64,000 bases of DNA from Vandiemenella viatica (lineage: Eukaryota > Arthropoda > Insecta > Orthoptera > Morabidae), in assembly GCA_031002005.1 (NCBI GenBank), contig JARYHS010008074.1, positions 345,240,932 through 345,304,931 on the forward strand. The letters are read 5' to 3'. Under the pieces are notes generated by a model. The model was not told where the DNA came from and ran no database searches. It worked only from the letters and a program-made list of their open reading frames with translations. Shown one piece after another: positions 1 to 12,000 of this stretch (its first letter is position 1; the number at the start of each line of letters is the position of its first letter). A program made the translations under genes and the position numbers.

Positions 1-24
1 CACAGAACATGCACCTATCACAGG

Positions 25-608
25 ATGTCTCAAACCATCACCAGAGACAAAGGTGGAGATATTGGCTGGAATTGCCCTAGAGACATATTCTGGGAAGTTG
101 CTACCAACACAGCAAGGTTCAGCATGGAAGAAGACACCCGACGCCCTCTATTTGGTTATGAACCAGCGCCATCAGGACTGAAGTCCCAATTGAGCTTCTT
201 ATGGACCTCAACACTACTGAAAGAAACACCAGCCAGTGAAAGAATATCCACCTTGCAGAAAAGAGTGTGATACAACATTGACTACATCAAGCAGAAAGAG
301 GATCTACCACTTGGGTATGAGCAACCATCGCCAATATGGCCAATATGGAAGTCGCTTGAGTTGGAGCTAGCCACTGCAAAGACAGTCTCACTTCATGGGG
401 ATACCTGGGAGAACAACCAAATACCACATGTTCCTGCAGCAATATCGAAACTATAGTACATTTGTTGTCATGCCCACAGCTCGGAATAGATTTATCTCAG
501 TCAGACCTTCAAACAGCCAGTGACAAAGCCATAGCTTGGTGGAAGAAGTACCTTGTATCTAATGCAGCCATTAACACAAAAATAAAAAGAAGACTCAGAC
601 ATGAGTAA
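25..608 (+). pseudogene. Non-LTR retrotransposon ORF2 C-terminus, degraded
   Basis: The frame open from 360 to the TAA at 606-608 encodes KDSLTSWGYLGEQPNTTCSC, then ETIVHLLSCPQL and a final AWWKKYLV...RRLRHE tail. This has the look of the LINE ORF2 C-terminal zinc knuckle (leucine/tryptophan segment, C-x-C ... H-x4-C, then a short helical end). Stops interrupt the upstream part, and 25-270 remains open in another frame. The 5' part lies outside the window. Clade not assigned. Confidence 0.55.
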
Positions 609-699
609 TAATCTTTATTCAAAACAGTTTGGATCCTATTCCTGCCTGTGATATTTCATGATTTTATTAAAAGTGACAGATTTATGAGAAAAATATTAT

Positions 700-2060
700 T
701 ATTGCAATGGAGCACATGCTCTAGCAGCAGTTCTAGTCATCTAATTACCCCATTTTTTTTTAAATTTATGTTTGAATGTTAAATTCATCCTCCATCTACT
801 TTTGCAATTTACGAATTTTAATTTTAAATTCCGTTAGCGTTTTTTGTTCATCACTGATAATTTGTTTCAATCCCTATCACAAAAAAAAAATGCATTCCCT
901 TCTGTATGAAATTGTGTGTTTGCTTGTGTTCATGGTTATCTTTTCCCTTCCATGCACTATTTTTAATTCTTCAACCAATATCCTTACAAATCGCATCACA
1001 TTCCCAATACTGTCTTCATCCTGTCCCCGTCTTCCAATGACTCCCAATCCAGCTCCTTTATCAGTTAGTGACTGGATCCTGTAATAATTTCCAAAAACAA
1101 ATCTACATGCTCTTCTTTACAGGCCCTGCAACTCCTGTATTTAATATCCAAAATGAGGGTCCCAGACTACTCCACTATATTCAACCAATGGTCTGACCAG
1201 AATTAGTAACCCAGTTCCCTAACTTCCTCTCATCATCCACTCCAGTATATGAAGGATTTTATAAACTTTTCCTACCACCTCCCATTCCCTGATGAGTTTA
1301 TTATCAAACATTATGTTAAAGTATTTACACTTCAAGCCTCTCTGACTCGCCCTAGAATTACAAACAACCTTTAGTTTTTTTACCTTAGTACCTAATAAAC
1401 TGATTCTTTTAGGCATTTATCTTCATTACATGCTAACCTACCCATTTAGGTATTATATGCAGGTCATCATGCAATTGTTCACAGTCTTCTCCTGTTTTGA
1501 TCCTATTATATACTATTAGCTCATCTGTGAGCAACCCACAGTCCCAATATTCTACCCTTGCACTTCCATATTTACTTTCACCTCTTTTGATAATGTTTTT
1601 TCTACTCTAACACTTTGCTTTCTGGCTTTTAAGTATTCCTCTATCCAGAAGTAACTTTTTGATCCAGTCCAATAGTTTTCAGTTTATTTAAAACCATTTT
1701 ATGGCTCACTCTGTCAAATGCCCTAAAAAAATCTAGTGCTACACTGTCAACTTGGTCTCCCTTGTCCAATTCATTCGAAATTTCTTGAATATAGCCCACC
1801 ATCTGAAATTCATATGAATTTCCTTGCTTGAAGCCATGTTGTCAATCTGCAAACCAGTTTCTTAACACACAGACATTTCTGATGTAGTTGCATATCAAGG
1901 TCTCCATCATTTTGCCTATCACTAATGTTAAACTAATCAGAATGTAATTTTCAACCCTGTTTGTCACCCCTCCTTTATGAACAGGTACTATTATTAAGCA
2001 GTTTGCTCTGGTATATGCCATAAAACCATTTTCTTTTTACAAAGTTCTGCTTCAAATAGT
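700..2060 (-). mobile_element. CR1/L2-like LINE fragment, copy 1 (RT core to 3' end)
   Basis: On the minus strand, interrupted frames encode VDSVALDFFRAFDRVSHKMV (RT palm motif with the first catalytic-site region, family form LDFSKAFDxVxH) near 1680-1760. KYFNIMFDNKLIREWEVVGKVYKIL (thumb-like KYLGITFDxKL) is near 1219-1416. Many stops are present. The 3' end near 700 has the family's terminal 'attgcaatggagcacatgct' stretch. At least five more fragments of the same family occur in the window (26.2, 35.2, 36.9/38.5, 45.9 and 52 kb). Confidence 0.65.
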
Positions 2061-2222
2061 TACATACTGTCATAGAGTTACTTAAAATATTAGATGACAA
2101 TTCTTTTATGTTTTTTGTGTTAAATTGAACTGATAGTGTAATCAGTGCTCCTCTGGATTAAACAAATAGATCAATAGCTAATGTATCAAGCAATTGAATG
2201 AAACTTTAATAGATTTTAATCC

Positions 2223-2410
2223 CACCCCCTATCGGCCCAAATTTACGGGCGACCTTTTTTTTTTTTTTTTAGGTCTAATACTGACCACACGGCGACCCGG
2301 GATGTAGGGGGGTGCACCCGGGATCCAGGGGGGTGCACCGGGGCCGTTATTGGTGCTCACCACCCCCTATCGGCCCAAATTTACGGGCGACCCGGGATGC
2401 CAGGGGGGTG
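2223..2410. repeat. GC-rich repeat with 32-bp direct duplication
   Basis: An identical 32-base block beginning CACCCCCTATCGGCCCAAAT occurs at 2223-2254 and 2361-2392. Related GGGATGTAGGGGGGTGCACC units and a T15 run lie between. Base composition is strikingly GC-rich against the AT-rich surround. It resembles the bodies of the hAT-type MITEs elsewhere in the window but no terminal inverted repeats were found. Confidence 0.5.
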
Positions 2411-2856
2411 CAAGTGCACTTTCACACTAAACAAAGTTGAAATGGACAATTCAGTTACCACCAAACAGGTTCACAATATTCTTGCTTACAAAACTGATCA
2501 ACAACATCAACAAAACATAATTCTTTGATTTAAATATTTTACATTATTCTTGGAGGGTAAAGATGTGGTTCAAAACAAAATCTACCATAGAGATGAAAAA
2601 AATTAAAAATATTCTTTTGAAGCTGAAATTCTAACAACAACCACAAAAAAGTTCTCATAGTCAAGAGTTAAAATGTTATGCAGAATAATTGTAGAGCATA
2701 TTTATCAAACCAAGGTTACAAAGAGATCAGATTCTCATAAACGAAAATACACTCAGTTAAAATGTTATGGGAAAGCTGCTAGTTCATACAGATTAAATTT
2801 TTCAGTTATGTTTTGTTGCTTTAATGCAGTTGATACATACTTCTTTTTGCTTCCAG

Positions 2857-3074
2857 AATGGCATGTACATGGTTGGAGGAGCTGTTGGTTTCTACTCTGG
2901 AGATATTCGACGATTATCAGATGACTGCAAAGCTCTTCACCCAACTGTTATGCCAGCTGTGCCACGTCTACTTAATCGTATTTATGACAAGGTAATGGCA
3001 GAAATAAGTGGCTCGTTTATCAAGAAGCTCCTATTCAACATGGCCCTCAGCACGAAGGAAAGTGAAATAAGAAG
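2857..3074 (+). CDS. ACSL: ACSL exon 1 of 6 in window
   Basis: The acceptor is a pyrimidine-rich tract ending TTCCAG before AAT GGC ATG. The donor is AG|GTAGGA. The exon encodes 72 codons plus two bases, beginning [20 protein letters not shown] and containing [20 protein letters not shown]. These align with the ACSL segment just after the nucleotide-binding region. The last codon is split AG|A (Arg) with the next exon, 24 kb away, giving ESEIRRGIIR across the junction, as expected for the family. Confidence 0.93.
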
Positions 3075-6000
3075 GTAGGAATCTTACAAATAATAAATGA
3101 TTCTTATCAAATGCATTTATGTTTATTGTCCATAGGCAAGGTAGGCCTTAACCATCTAGCCACCCCAGGTGAGTGTTGCATTCATCACCTTTTATTTTTT
3201 ATTGGAATCAAAAAAAAATTATTTTAAATTTTTTACCATATTTTTTATTTAATGAATAGAATACTACACAAATGTATTTATTATTAATAATAACATATTT
3301 CACCCATTCATTTCCTAATCAATATACCTACATTGTCTATCAGTTAGTCATGAAATGTTTAATGAAAAACGAAAATTAAAAAACAACTAAAATCTTATTT
3401 CTCTAGATTTTTGTCAGCATTCTCTCCTATAAGACTGTCAGAATATGTTTTCTGCATTTTTATTTTCAATAGATAGCAATGTCAAACTAGTTAATCTTGT
3501 TTAAAACATTGTAGACTGCACGTACATTTATATCAATTTTAGTTTTGAAAAACTGTGTTCGCCACTTGCAACAGTTACTGGTATTGTTAACAGAATATGC
3601 CGCAATATCCAGGTGTCGTGATACAACTCTTGAAGATTTTGTTTTTTGATAAAGGGTAATGTCTTGATAGGTGTTGTCTTACCGTCTTCGAGATGGTGTT
3701 GCAAACCAAAAATTTCATCGCACAACAAATCTTCATCAATATCAGATTTAAAGTTGAACATTAACTTTTCTTGCAGTACAGAATTAATTTTTCTTTATTT
3801 TGATTTTTTAATGTTAAGAAATTCTAAGTGACAGAAAAATCTTGCATCTGTTGAAATCATTCCTTCATAGATGTAATCAGGGTGTAAAAAAGAGCATTAA
3901 AACTTTAGATACAATTTTTTTTGGGGGGGGGAGTATGTCTGTTATTAGTTCATCAACAGCACCTTCAACTGATCTACATTTAATCCGTCTTAGTCGCATT
4001 TGTGGTTTGAAAATTGGCTGCATATCAAGTTCCGATGCTAATTCAGTTCCTGTTACAATAGCTTTCTCGAGACCCGGTTGTCTTTTGTTTTCAAATAAGA
4101 GAAACATTTATCAAGCATTTTGGTAAAGCCAACATCGTTGATTTTATGTGCCAGACTTGCTTTGTTCACAACATTAATTTGAAAAAGATCATCATACTAA
4201 ATTATAAGAGAAACAATAAAGCTAGAATCTTTTATTTGCCTTGCCAGTGTAGTTGCTTCATGCAATGTTGCTGCTTCACTTTGTTTGATAACATTGGCAA
4301 GGAAACCAAACCATCATGCATTTCACATAACTGATAATTAATCGCTTTGATGCTTTCAATTCCAGCTTCCCAGCTTGTGTCACTTAATTTTTTCAGGATA
4401 TATATTTTCAAAGGATCGGTCAAAATTTCTCCATCTATTTACTGATCCTGCAAAGAAATTAAACATTTATTTGTAAAATTCCAAACAGGATAACAGATTT
4501 TACCGATGATTTTGCCATGTCACATAATGATAAATTATAACTATGGCATCCTAAATTTATTCCCCCCCCCCCCCTATGCCTTTATTTGACGCCATCATGT
4601 TTGCACCATTATCATAACTGTGACTTCTGCAGTCATTAACGTTAAGGACATGATCACTCAATATTTTTAAAATGCTTTCTATGAGACCTGCACCCATTGT
4701 ATCATCTATTTGTAAAAATGAAATAAAACTTTCTTTTATGCTTACAGCATCCTCTATTATGTCAGCACATCTTAATGTGATTGAAAGTTGGTCTTTATGA
4801 CTTCTATCAGGAGTATAATACTTTGAATCCTTTATGCAGTATACTATTGTAGATATAGCTTTTGATGCCATGAGTTCTATTAATTCATTTTGTATATTTT
4901 TGCTGCAATAATGATAAACCATATCACCACTCACTGCCAATCTGACATGCTCTTCCATGAAGGAGTCTAATGTTGCCAATAATTGTGCAAGGACTAAGAA
5001 TTTTCCGTTATTTGGAGTAAATAATTTATCGAATGGCCCTCTTAAAGCCATGTTGTTTTCAGCCCAATTCAAGGTTATGTACATCAATCTTTGAACCAAA
5101 TTGTTCCATTGTTATCATTTGATATAGAAATAAACTAACCACCAGCATCTGATGGTTTCTTCATTTGAAAGCTTTCTTGAGTAATGACTTGAAGAGAAAT
5201 AACGCCCATTTTAATCTTTCAAAAAATTATTTAAATTTAGGATCCACACAAAATAATGTGATCTATATTGCTCATGTTAGGTACTTTTGGCCATGTAGCT
5301 ATATCAGAAATATTGTATTCTTTTATTCCATGTACGTTGATATTTTTACCAGCCAGAGAAGTTGAGTTTGAAATAGAGACAACTCAGATAGTTTATTTAA
5401 GGATTTAATGGGCTGGTCAATTTTGTCACCTTGAATAGAGGATTGTGTATTTTTAGTGCCTAATTGTTCAGAATCTAATAAAATATTGAGCTTATTTGGC
5501 TTTCGGATTCTGACATATAACTGGTGGTACAGGATTCAATACCTGAAATACTCGCCTTAGAAAATCCTTTAAATTATTTATTAACATTCATGTGTTTTCT
5601 AGTTTGCTTAAAAACTGTGTCTTTTTGAGCTTTTCTTTTATGATTTTCTGTACCAGAAAACCTTTTTTAATTATTTCTTTATTTTCTTCCATAATTTATG
5701 AAGTTTGGGCACCTCTCTATTTCATGATCACAACGTTATATTAGAGCTATAACATATAAACAAAATATCTTTAAGTAAATATAATAAGAAAAAACATTGA
5801 ATATGTAACTGAAAGACAAAAATGTTGTTTGGACTAACCAAAAATCAAAAATAATATCACGGTCACAACACTCGCTTTAGTCACTATACACCATAATTTT
5901 TTGATAAGTAATAATAGTAAAACATAATCACCTTGTTTTAACTATTTAGTTTAGTCCAAAGTCTTATAATTTCATTTGAAATAATTACAATATTTAACAC

Positions 6001-9000
6001 CACTCACTTTACATAGCAGTCAATATTTAGATAGAAGTGTAATGAAATGAACTAATATCATTTCATTAATTCTTTAATAACTTACAAACTACTAACTCCA
6101 TAAAAATATTTATTGGGACTTCCCCGCAAATAAAACAGCTCAATCGCACAGCAAGTATTGCCTTTTATTCTAAGGTCAATCACTCTACAGGGACTTCAGC
6201 GACTATGAGACTTTTTAGACAAGACTAAATGGGTGCACTCATGGCACTATATTAACTTAGTCACCACTCAAATAATAAATAAATAATTCATACATGTGTT
6301 ATTAATAACATACAAGTTTTTCTAAAAAGGTTGTTTTGATTTGCTTGTAAACTTACAACTATGTAGAAAGCAAATAAAGGATAATACAGGAGATCTAATA
6401 CGAGTTACAACTCTCTCACCTGTCGCTCAGTGCATCATTTTCGCTCTACTTTAGTTAGTGAGGGATAAGATAAGGGACAAAATTACAGGTTATGTTAGAC
6501 GTGCTGAACACCTACTCATAATCACTCCTACGAGATAAGTTCATAAAAGTTAATATGATTAATTTAGTTTTTCTTTAGATCGATAGAGATAGGTATTTTA
6601 ATTAGGTGGTTAAGTTAAGTTGGTGCACGTAGCGCCCTCCAGATCCAGGCGCCCCGGGCAGCCACCCAGGTTGTCCACTCCTAAAGCTGGCACTGTACAT
6701 AGGTTTTGTTTCCAGTCATATAACTTAGCCTTCCTTACCAATTTTACCTAAAATAATTTGGACAAAGCTCACTAACTTACATAACTCCTACTAAAACCAC
6801 ATTCCTATCAGAAGGTCCTTATGTATTTGGATATCAAGCTGTACAACAACATATCTACCACTGAGGTCAAACTGTAGTTCTCAAATCTATTTGTTTTCCT
6901 TCATATACGAACCAGTACTAATACGTCTCGTTTCTAGTCATCTGGAACTTATCAAGTCACCAGTCTTCAGTTTTTAGGTGAGTTACAGTCAGTGGGATAA
7001 TATTACGGTGGCAGGATGAACAAAAGTCCATGGGCCCCCAACCAGAAAGGGGCCCTGGCCTCCCATTGTCTCCACCCAGGGCAGTAGTAAAGCTAAAAAA
7101 AAAGTCATCCCAGCAATGGGGGAAGGGGGGTGGGGCATCTAATGAATTTGTCATGGGCCTCAACGGTATAGTTACGCAAATGAGTACAGTATCACCGGCA
7201 CTTTTCTTTAAAACTTTTTTAACCTACAAAATACCCCCATAATATCCTCTGTATCTACTTCTAATTTCTATACAGCTCATTTCTACTTATGTGCAAAAGT
7301 TTTTGCTATTTTATATCTCCTGTTGTCCCTGTATGATGGTACTAAATCTGTCAACAACGAAGTTACTTAATATTTTTGCCACAAATTCTGCCTCATTCTT
7401 AGCAGTGATTGTATATCATCCATTTATCTCTATTTCCTTGCTATACTACAGAAATTTATAGTTGTATCATTCTGCCCTACCCCCCCCCCCCCCTCCTCCA
7501 GCTCTAATAATATTCAAGAATGCATCTTCTACACTTTTTTGCTCTCTTCAGCCTCCTCACCTTTATATTGTAGCATATGTATTCTGTGTTTTTCTTTACT
7601 TTTTTGGTTTAAAAATTTGCTCTTAATTATTATTATCTCTTTCAAACATTCCCACTTCCTCTTGTCTGTAGGGGTGCCCTACTTTGATATACATAACCTT
7701 TAAATAAAATATCTTTTCATTTAAGGAAACTTTGCCCTCTTATAACCATGCCTATATCCAACATCATTTTTGTTAACAATTTAACTAAACCATTTTATAC
7801 CCACCAAAACTGCTCCATGATCACCTAATGCATCTGTAATCAATGAACCTACATGGTTATAAACAGATTTTACTAGGGAGACAAAAATTTTCCTCTTTTT
7901 CTCTATGCTATCACTTCTATAAAACTACCTTTTCCTCCCTCACTAAAGGATTTGAATATCATTTGCTTCTCTTTCCTCAATATTCCACATTTTTTATATT
8001 GTCCATATCAGTTATAATGCTGTTACTTTTCAACTCTTCAATTTCTTCCTGAGGGGTTCGCCTTATTCATTCATTTTTTCACCCAGATAAGCTACCAATG
8101 CCCTTATATTTTCCTTCATATTCCCTGAGATCTCTACACATAGTAACTCACAACCAGCAATTACAAATACCAATATTAATATTTGCTCATCATATCCTCC
8201 TATATCTTTGCAGTATACTATATTTACCTCAGATAAAACCTCACTGTCTTTAACCAGTTTTCCCTATTGCTTTTCTGCTTCCTAACACTGTTGTGCTCTC
8301 TTCTTGCCAACATATTATGCCTCCTCATCTTATTTCCATAGTTTGTAGCAGTGTGCAGTAGTGTGTTATTGAATTTTATTACTTTTTTCATTACAATCCT
8401 CCAGTTCACTTGTTGTAATCTGATAACTAGCTCCAGTTTAGAACCATAATAACCATTTACCTTTCTTATTTTGTTGCCTCAACTTCACTTACTTCTTTGA
8501 AAATAAATCCATGAGTCACCAACATATACATAAACATGAACACCCTTTATGATATTTTGGTTTAAACATTAATCATGTATAGAGGTGAGATGTATGGTAA
8601 GGGTATCGGATCTTGGCTTGCTAAGACTCACCATTTAAGCATTGAAGCTCTTTTCTCATTTTTCTTTGGGTTTTATGCCTCTGCCGTATCAAAGTTATTT
8701 GATTTGGAAGATGAATGAGAACAAGGAATGAGGAAAAACCATCCTGGCATTTATCGGAAGTGATTTTAAGGAAATTTATATCTGGATATCTGGATGGCTG
8801 GATGGGATTTAAACTTGTGTCCTTGCGAATGCACTCATCCAATCATTTTGACATTGAGCAGTGTGAACAACTTCACTGTATACACATCCTAAACTTATTT
8901 TTACCTCTATAAATTATTGAGGTTTATAAAAAAAACTATTGTATATTCATTTCCATGTGTTCCTTGTAGCCCTCTTGACTTCATCTGTGTTGAATTACAG

Positions 9001-12000
9001 GTTCACTATTCCTAACCTTTCTTAATTTCACTGTCTAACAGCATTTTCATTATCTCTATTATCATTTACTTCTTTAGTGTTTATGATATTTTCTGTCATG
9101 CATCTGCAGTCAAGAACCCTTAAGTCAAATGTTTTTTCTCCTCAATATCAGCCTCTGACCTAAACAGGGCACTGACCTAATCTTATTGTAACTACGAGGG
9201 TTGTTTTTTTAAGTAAGGGCCGTTCGCGCGTATAGTCCCGTAGTTCACGCGGACGCCGCAACAATCCACCGCGCCACTTGCCGGCATCCTTCCCGTTCAC
9301 ACTGATGCCAGTTGCAGCTCTGTAGCTGACGTGTATGCATCGCTGTGCTACTTTATAATGTTTACGATTATTGAATCGCCTGCCGCGTGTGAGATACGGT
9401 CAGTGATATGTTTTTTGACCGCGAGAAGCCTATCAGCTGCAGAAATTCATCGTCAGTTAACAGAAGTTTATGGCTTGAATGCAATGAGTGAAGGTAAAGT
9501 GTGTAAATGGGTTAGAGAGTTTAAAAATGGCCGTCAAAACGTCCATGACGAAGAACGCTCTCTCAGGCCGACCCTCTGTGATCACTGATGATTTGGTGGC
9601 TGCAGTCGAAACAAAGATTCGTGAGGACAGAAGATTCACAATTTCCACTCTTTCTTTGGAATTTCCACAAGTTTCAAGATCGGTTTTGTACAAAATTGTG
9701 TCTGAAAACCTAAAGTTTAAGAAACTGTGTTCTCGGTGGGTACCCACACTCCTCACAGAGGACCACAAAGGAAAGAGATTTGCCACTTCATTGGACTTTT
9801 TGATTCGTTACGAGGAAGAAGGGGATGACATGTTGAGTCAAATTGTCACTGGAGATGAAACATGGGTATCCCATATCACTCCCGAAAGCAAGCGACAATC
9901 GATGGAATGGCGACACACAACCTCACCCGTCAAGGTCAAAGTCAAACAGACGCTGTCAAAACGCAAGATTATGGCAACTGTGATCTGGGACCGGCGCGGT
10001 GTTTTGCTAGTGGACTTTATGCCACGAGGAATGACAATCAACTCGGATGCCTACTGTGCAACTCTAAAGAAGCTCCACAGAGCAATTCAAAACAAAAGAT
10101 GCGGCATGCTGACAAAAGGAGTTTTGCTCCTGCACGATAACGCTAGGCCTCACACCTCTCAAAAGACTTGGGATTTGATTGATTCTTTTGGCTGGGAAGT
10201 TTTGGACCATCCACCATACAGCCCCGACCTTGCTCCTAGCGATTTTCACCTTTTCCGGTACCTGAAACACCATCTTGGCGGACAGCGCTTCAATGACGAC
10301 AATGAAGTGAAAGCGGACGTGAACTCTTGGCTGTCGGAGCAGGCGGCCAAATTCTTTGAAGAGAGAATTAAAAACTTAGTTGTACGATATGACAAGTGCT
10401 TAAATAAACAAGGCAACTATGTAGAAAAATAGGTAAAAGTGTGTAGAATCAGAAAATAAAAGTTTTTTTTACAAAAGTATTTGTATCTTTTAAAAAAAAT
10501 AAAAACGGCCCTTACTTAAAAAACAACCCTCGTATAACTGGGTTCCTTTACAGGTGTAGCCACATCCCCTGTCTTGTATATGATTTGTGCTCAGTTGTTT
10601 TTTAAAGTTGATATATCTATAAGTTTTCTTCCATATTTGGGGCATTCCAGAATATTAGACCACTAAAAAGTAGAGGTACAGTTTTGTTACCATTGTTTTG
10701 CATCAAAAATCCAACTTTCAGCTACAGAGGAGTAGGAAGAAATGCCATGTGGTGATATTTATATGCCAAAAAAAACACTAATTTTGTGAAGGTATAATAC
10801 ATATTGAGTAATAAGTGGAAAAAATGCTGCCAGGAAATGTTGAGGAAAAATTTAACATTATTGGAAAAAATAAAATAATTTAGAAAGTTATATTTTATAC
10901 CCTCTTCTCTCCAAGGCAGTGATGTACCTGTATGTTTCAATGCTTGTTGTGATATCAGTTGACAGCTATCATTAAGATCTATTGATTTTGTTCGTAAAAC
11001 ATTAATGTTGAATAGTTATGGTGAATTTGTGTTAGAGCGATTTTCAAAATAAATGAAATTCAGAGCAACTTGGATATAAACTCTTTAAAAAGCTAAGTAA
11101 ATATACAGAAATTTTACATAGTTAGAAACTTTGTTTAACTGTCAATCCAGGACTACCAATGAAACCCCAAAAGAGTGATTTAAGTGGTGCTATGAGTACA
11201 GGAAATTCATGTAACCAGTTGGTGTCAGTTCATAACTGGGAACGGATTTACTCTATTAACAATTTACATTATTTTCCATGTGTAACATAAAAAAAAAACA
11301 TTGTGCAGTGCTGTATTCATAGGCAAACTACATGGGTAATTTGTGTCAGCCGCTCTCCTCTCATAAAAGGATTCCTATGGTTAATGGCATCCCTGATTTT
11401 GAATTAGGACTAAGTGTAAGACAGAGATTCTTGACAGAAGTTAGTTTAAGTGCAAATAGTTTTCAGACGTTACAATTAAGAATATACAGAGTGAGTGGTG
11501 TATTGCATTAAAATATCAGAGAGGGGACAAATTGGATGAATTTCCAATTTAAGTAAATGAGTTAACTGTCTAAACATCACTGACATTTTATGCTTCTATA
11601 ATCACAACATAACTAAGGAATAATTTACTGAACAACACAGACCATAACTTAGCATCTAATTAGTGTAGGATTAACTTGAAGAAAGGAGCATCTTTCATTT
11701 TCAATGGAAGTTGTTACAGCAGGCATGGCCAACCCAAATGATCTTGTGTGCCATTTTGGAAATGTATCATAACTCCACAGGCTGCATATATAATTCTATA
11801 TCCCCGTATTAGATATAGACACACTAAAGACATTTTTTGGACTGAAGAATTGAAACATGAGTTAATATTGTGTTTACTATTATTCCTACATGTAAACATA
11901 GATAATATAACAACAGTCATACTAAATGCACATTGTAAAGAAATATAACACTAAAAATGAAATATAAAAAATATTTGGTGAAAGTGAGATGAATCTCAAG

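Larger units (their letters stand above)
9195..10532 (+). mobile_element. mariner element, near full length
   Basis: 1338 bp bounded by inverted repeats CGAGGGTTGTTTTTTAAGTA (left, with one extra T) and the exact complement at the right end. TA dinucleotides lie at 9193-9194 and 10533-10534, the mariner target duplication. The length is that of the family (about 1.3 kb). It contains one transposase gene on the + strand and a short T/A-rich 3' region. The terminal repeats extend about 30 bp through GGGCCGTT. Confidence 0.95.

Noticed and set aside
776..1084. Plus-strand open frame as a possible host exon
   Set aside because: The minus strand of the same interval is the 3' part of a CR1-like LINE that recurs five more times in the window.
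3130..6700. AGCCACCC(C)AGG at 3160 and 6665 as terminal inverted repeats of the hAT relic
   Set aside because: The two stretches are in the same orientation, not inverted, so they do not define element ends.
7030..7242. Open frames across the GC-rich block
   Set aside because: Low-complexity Pro/Gly translation of a degraded MITE with no conserved domain.
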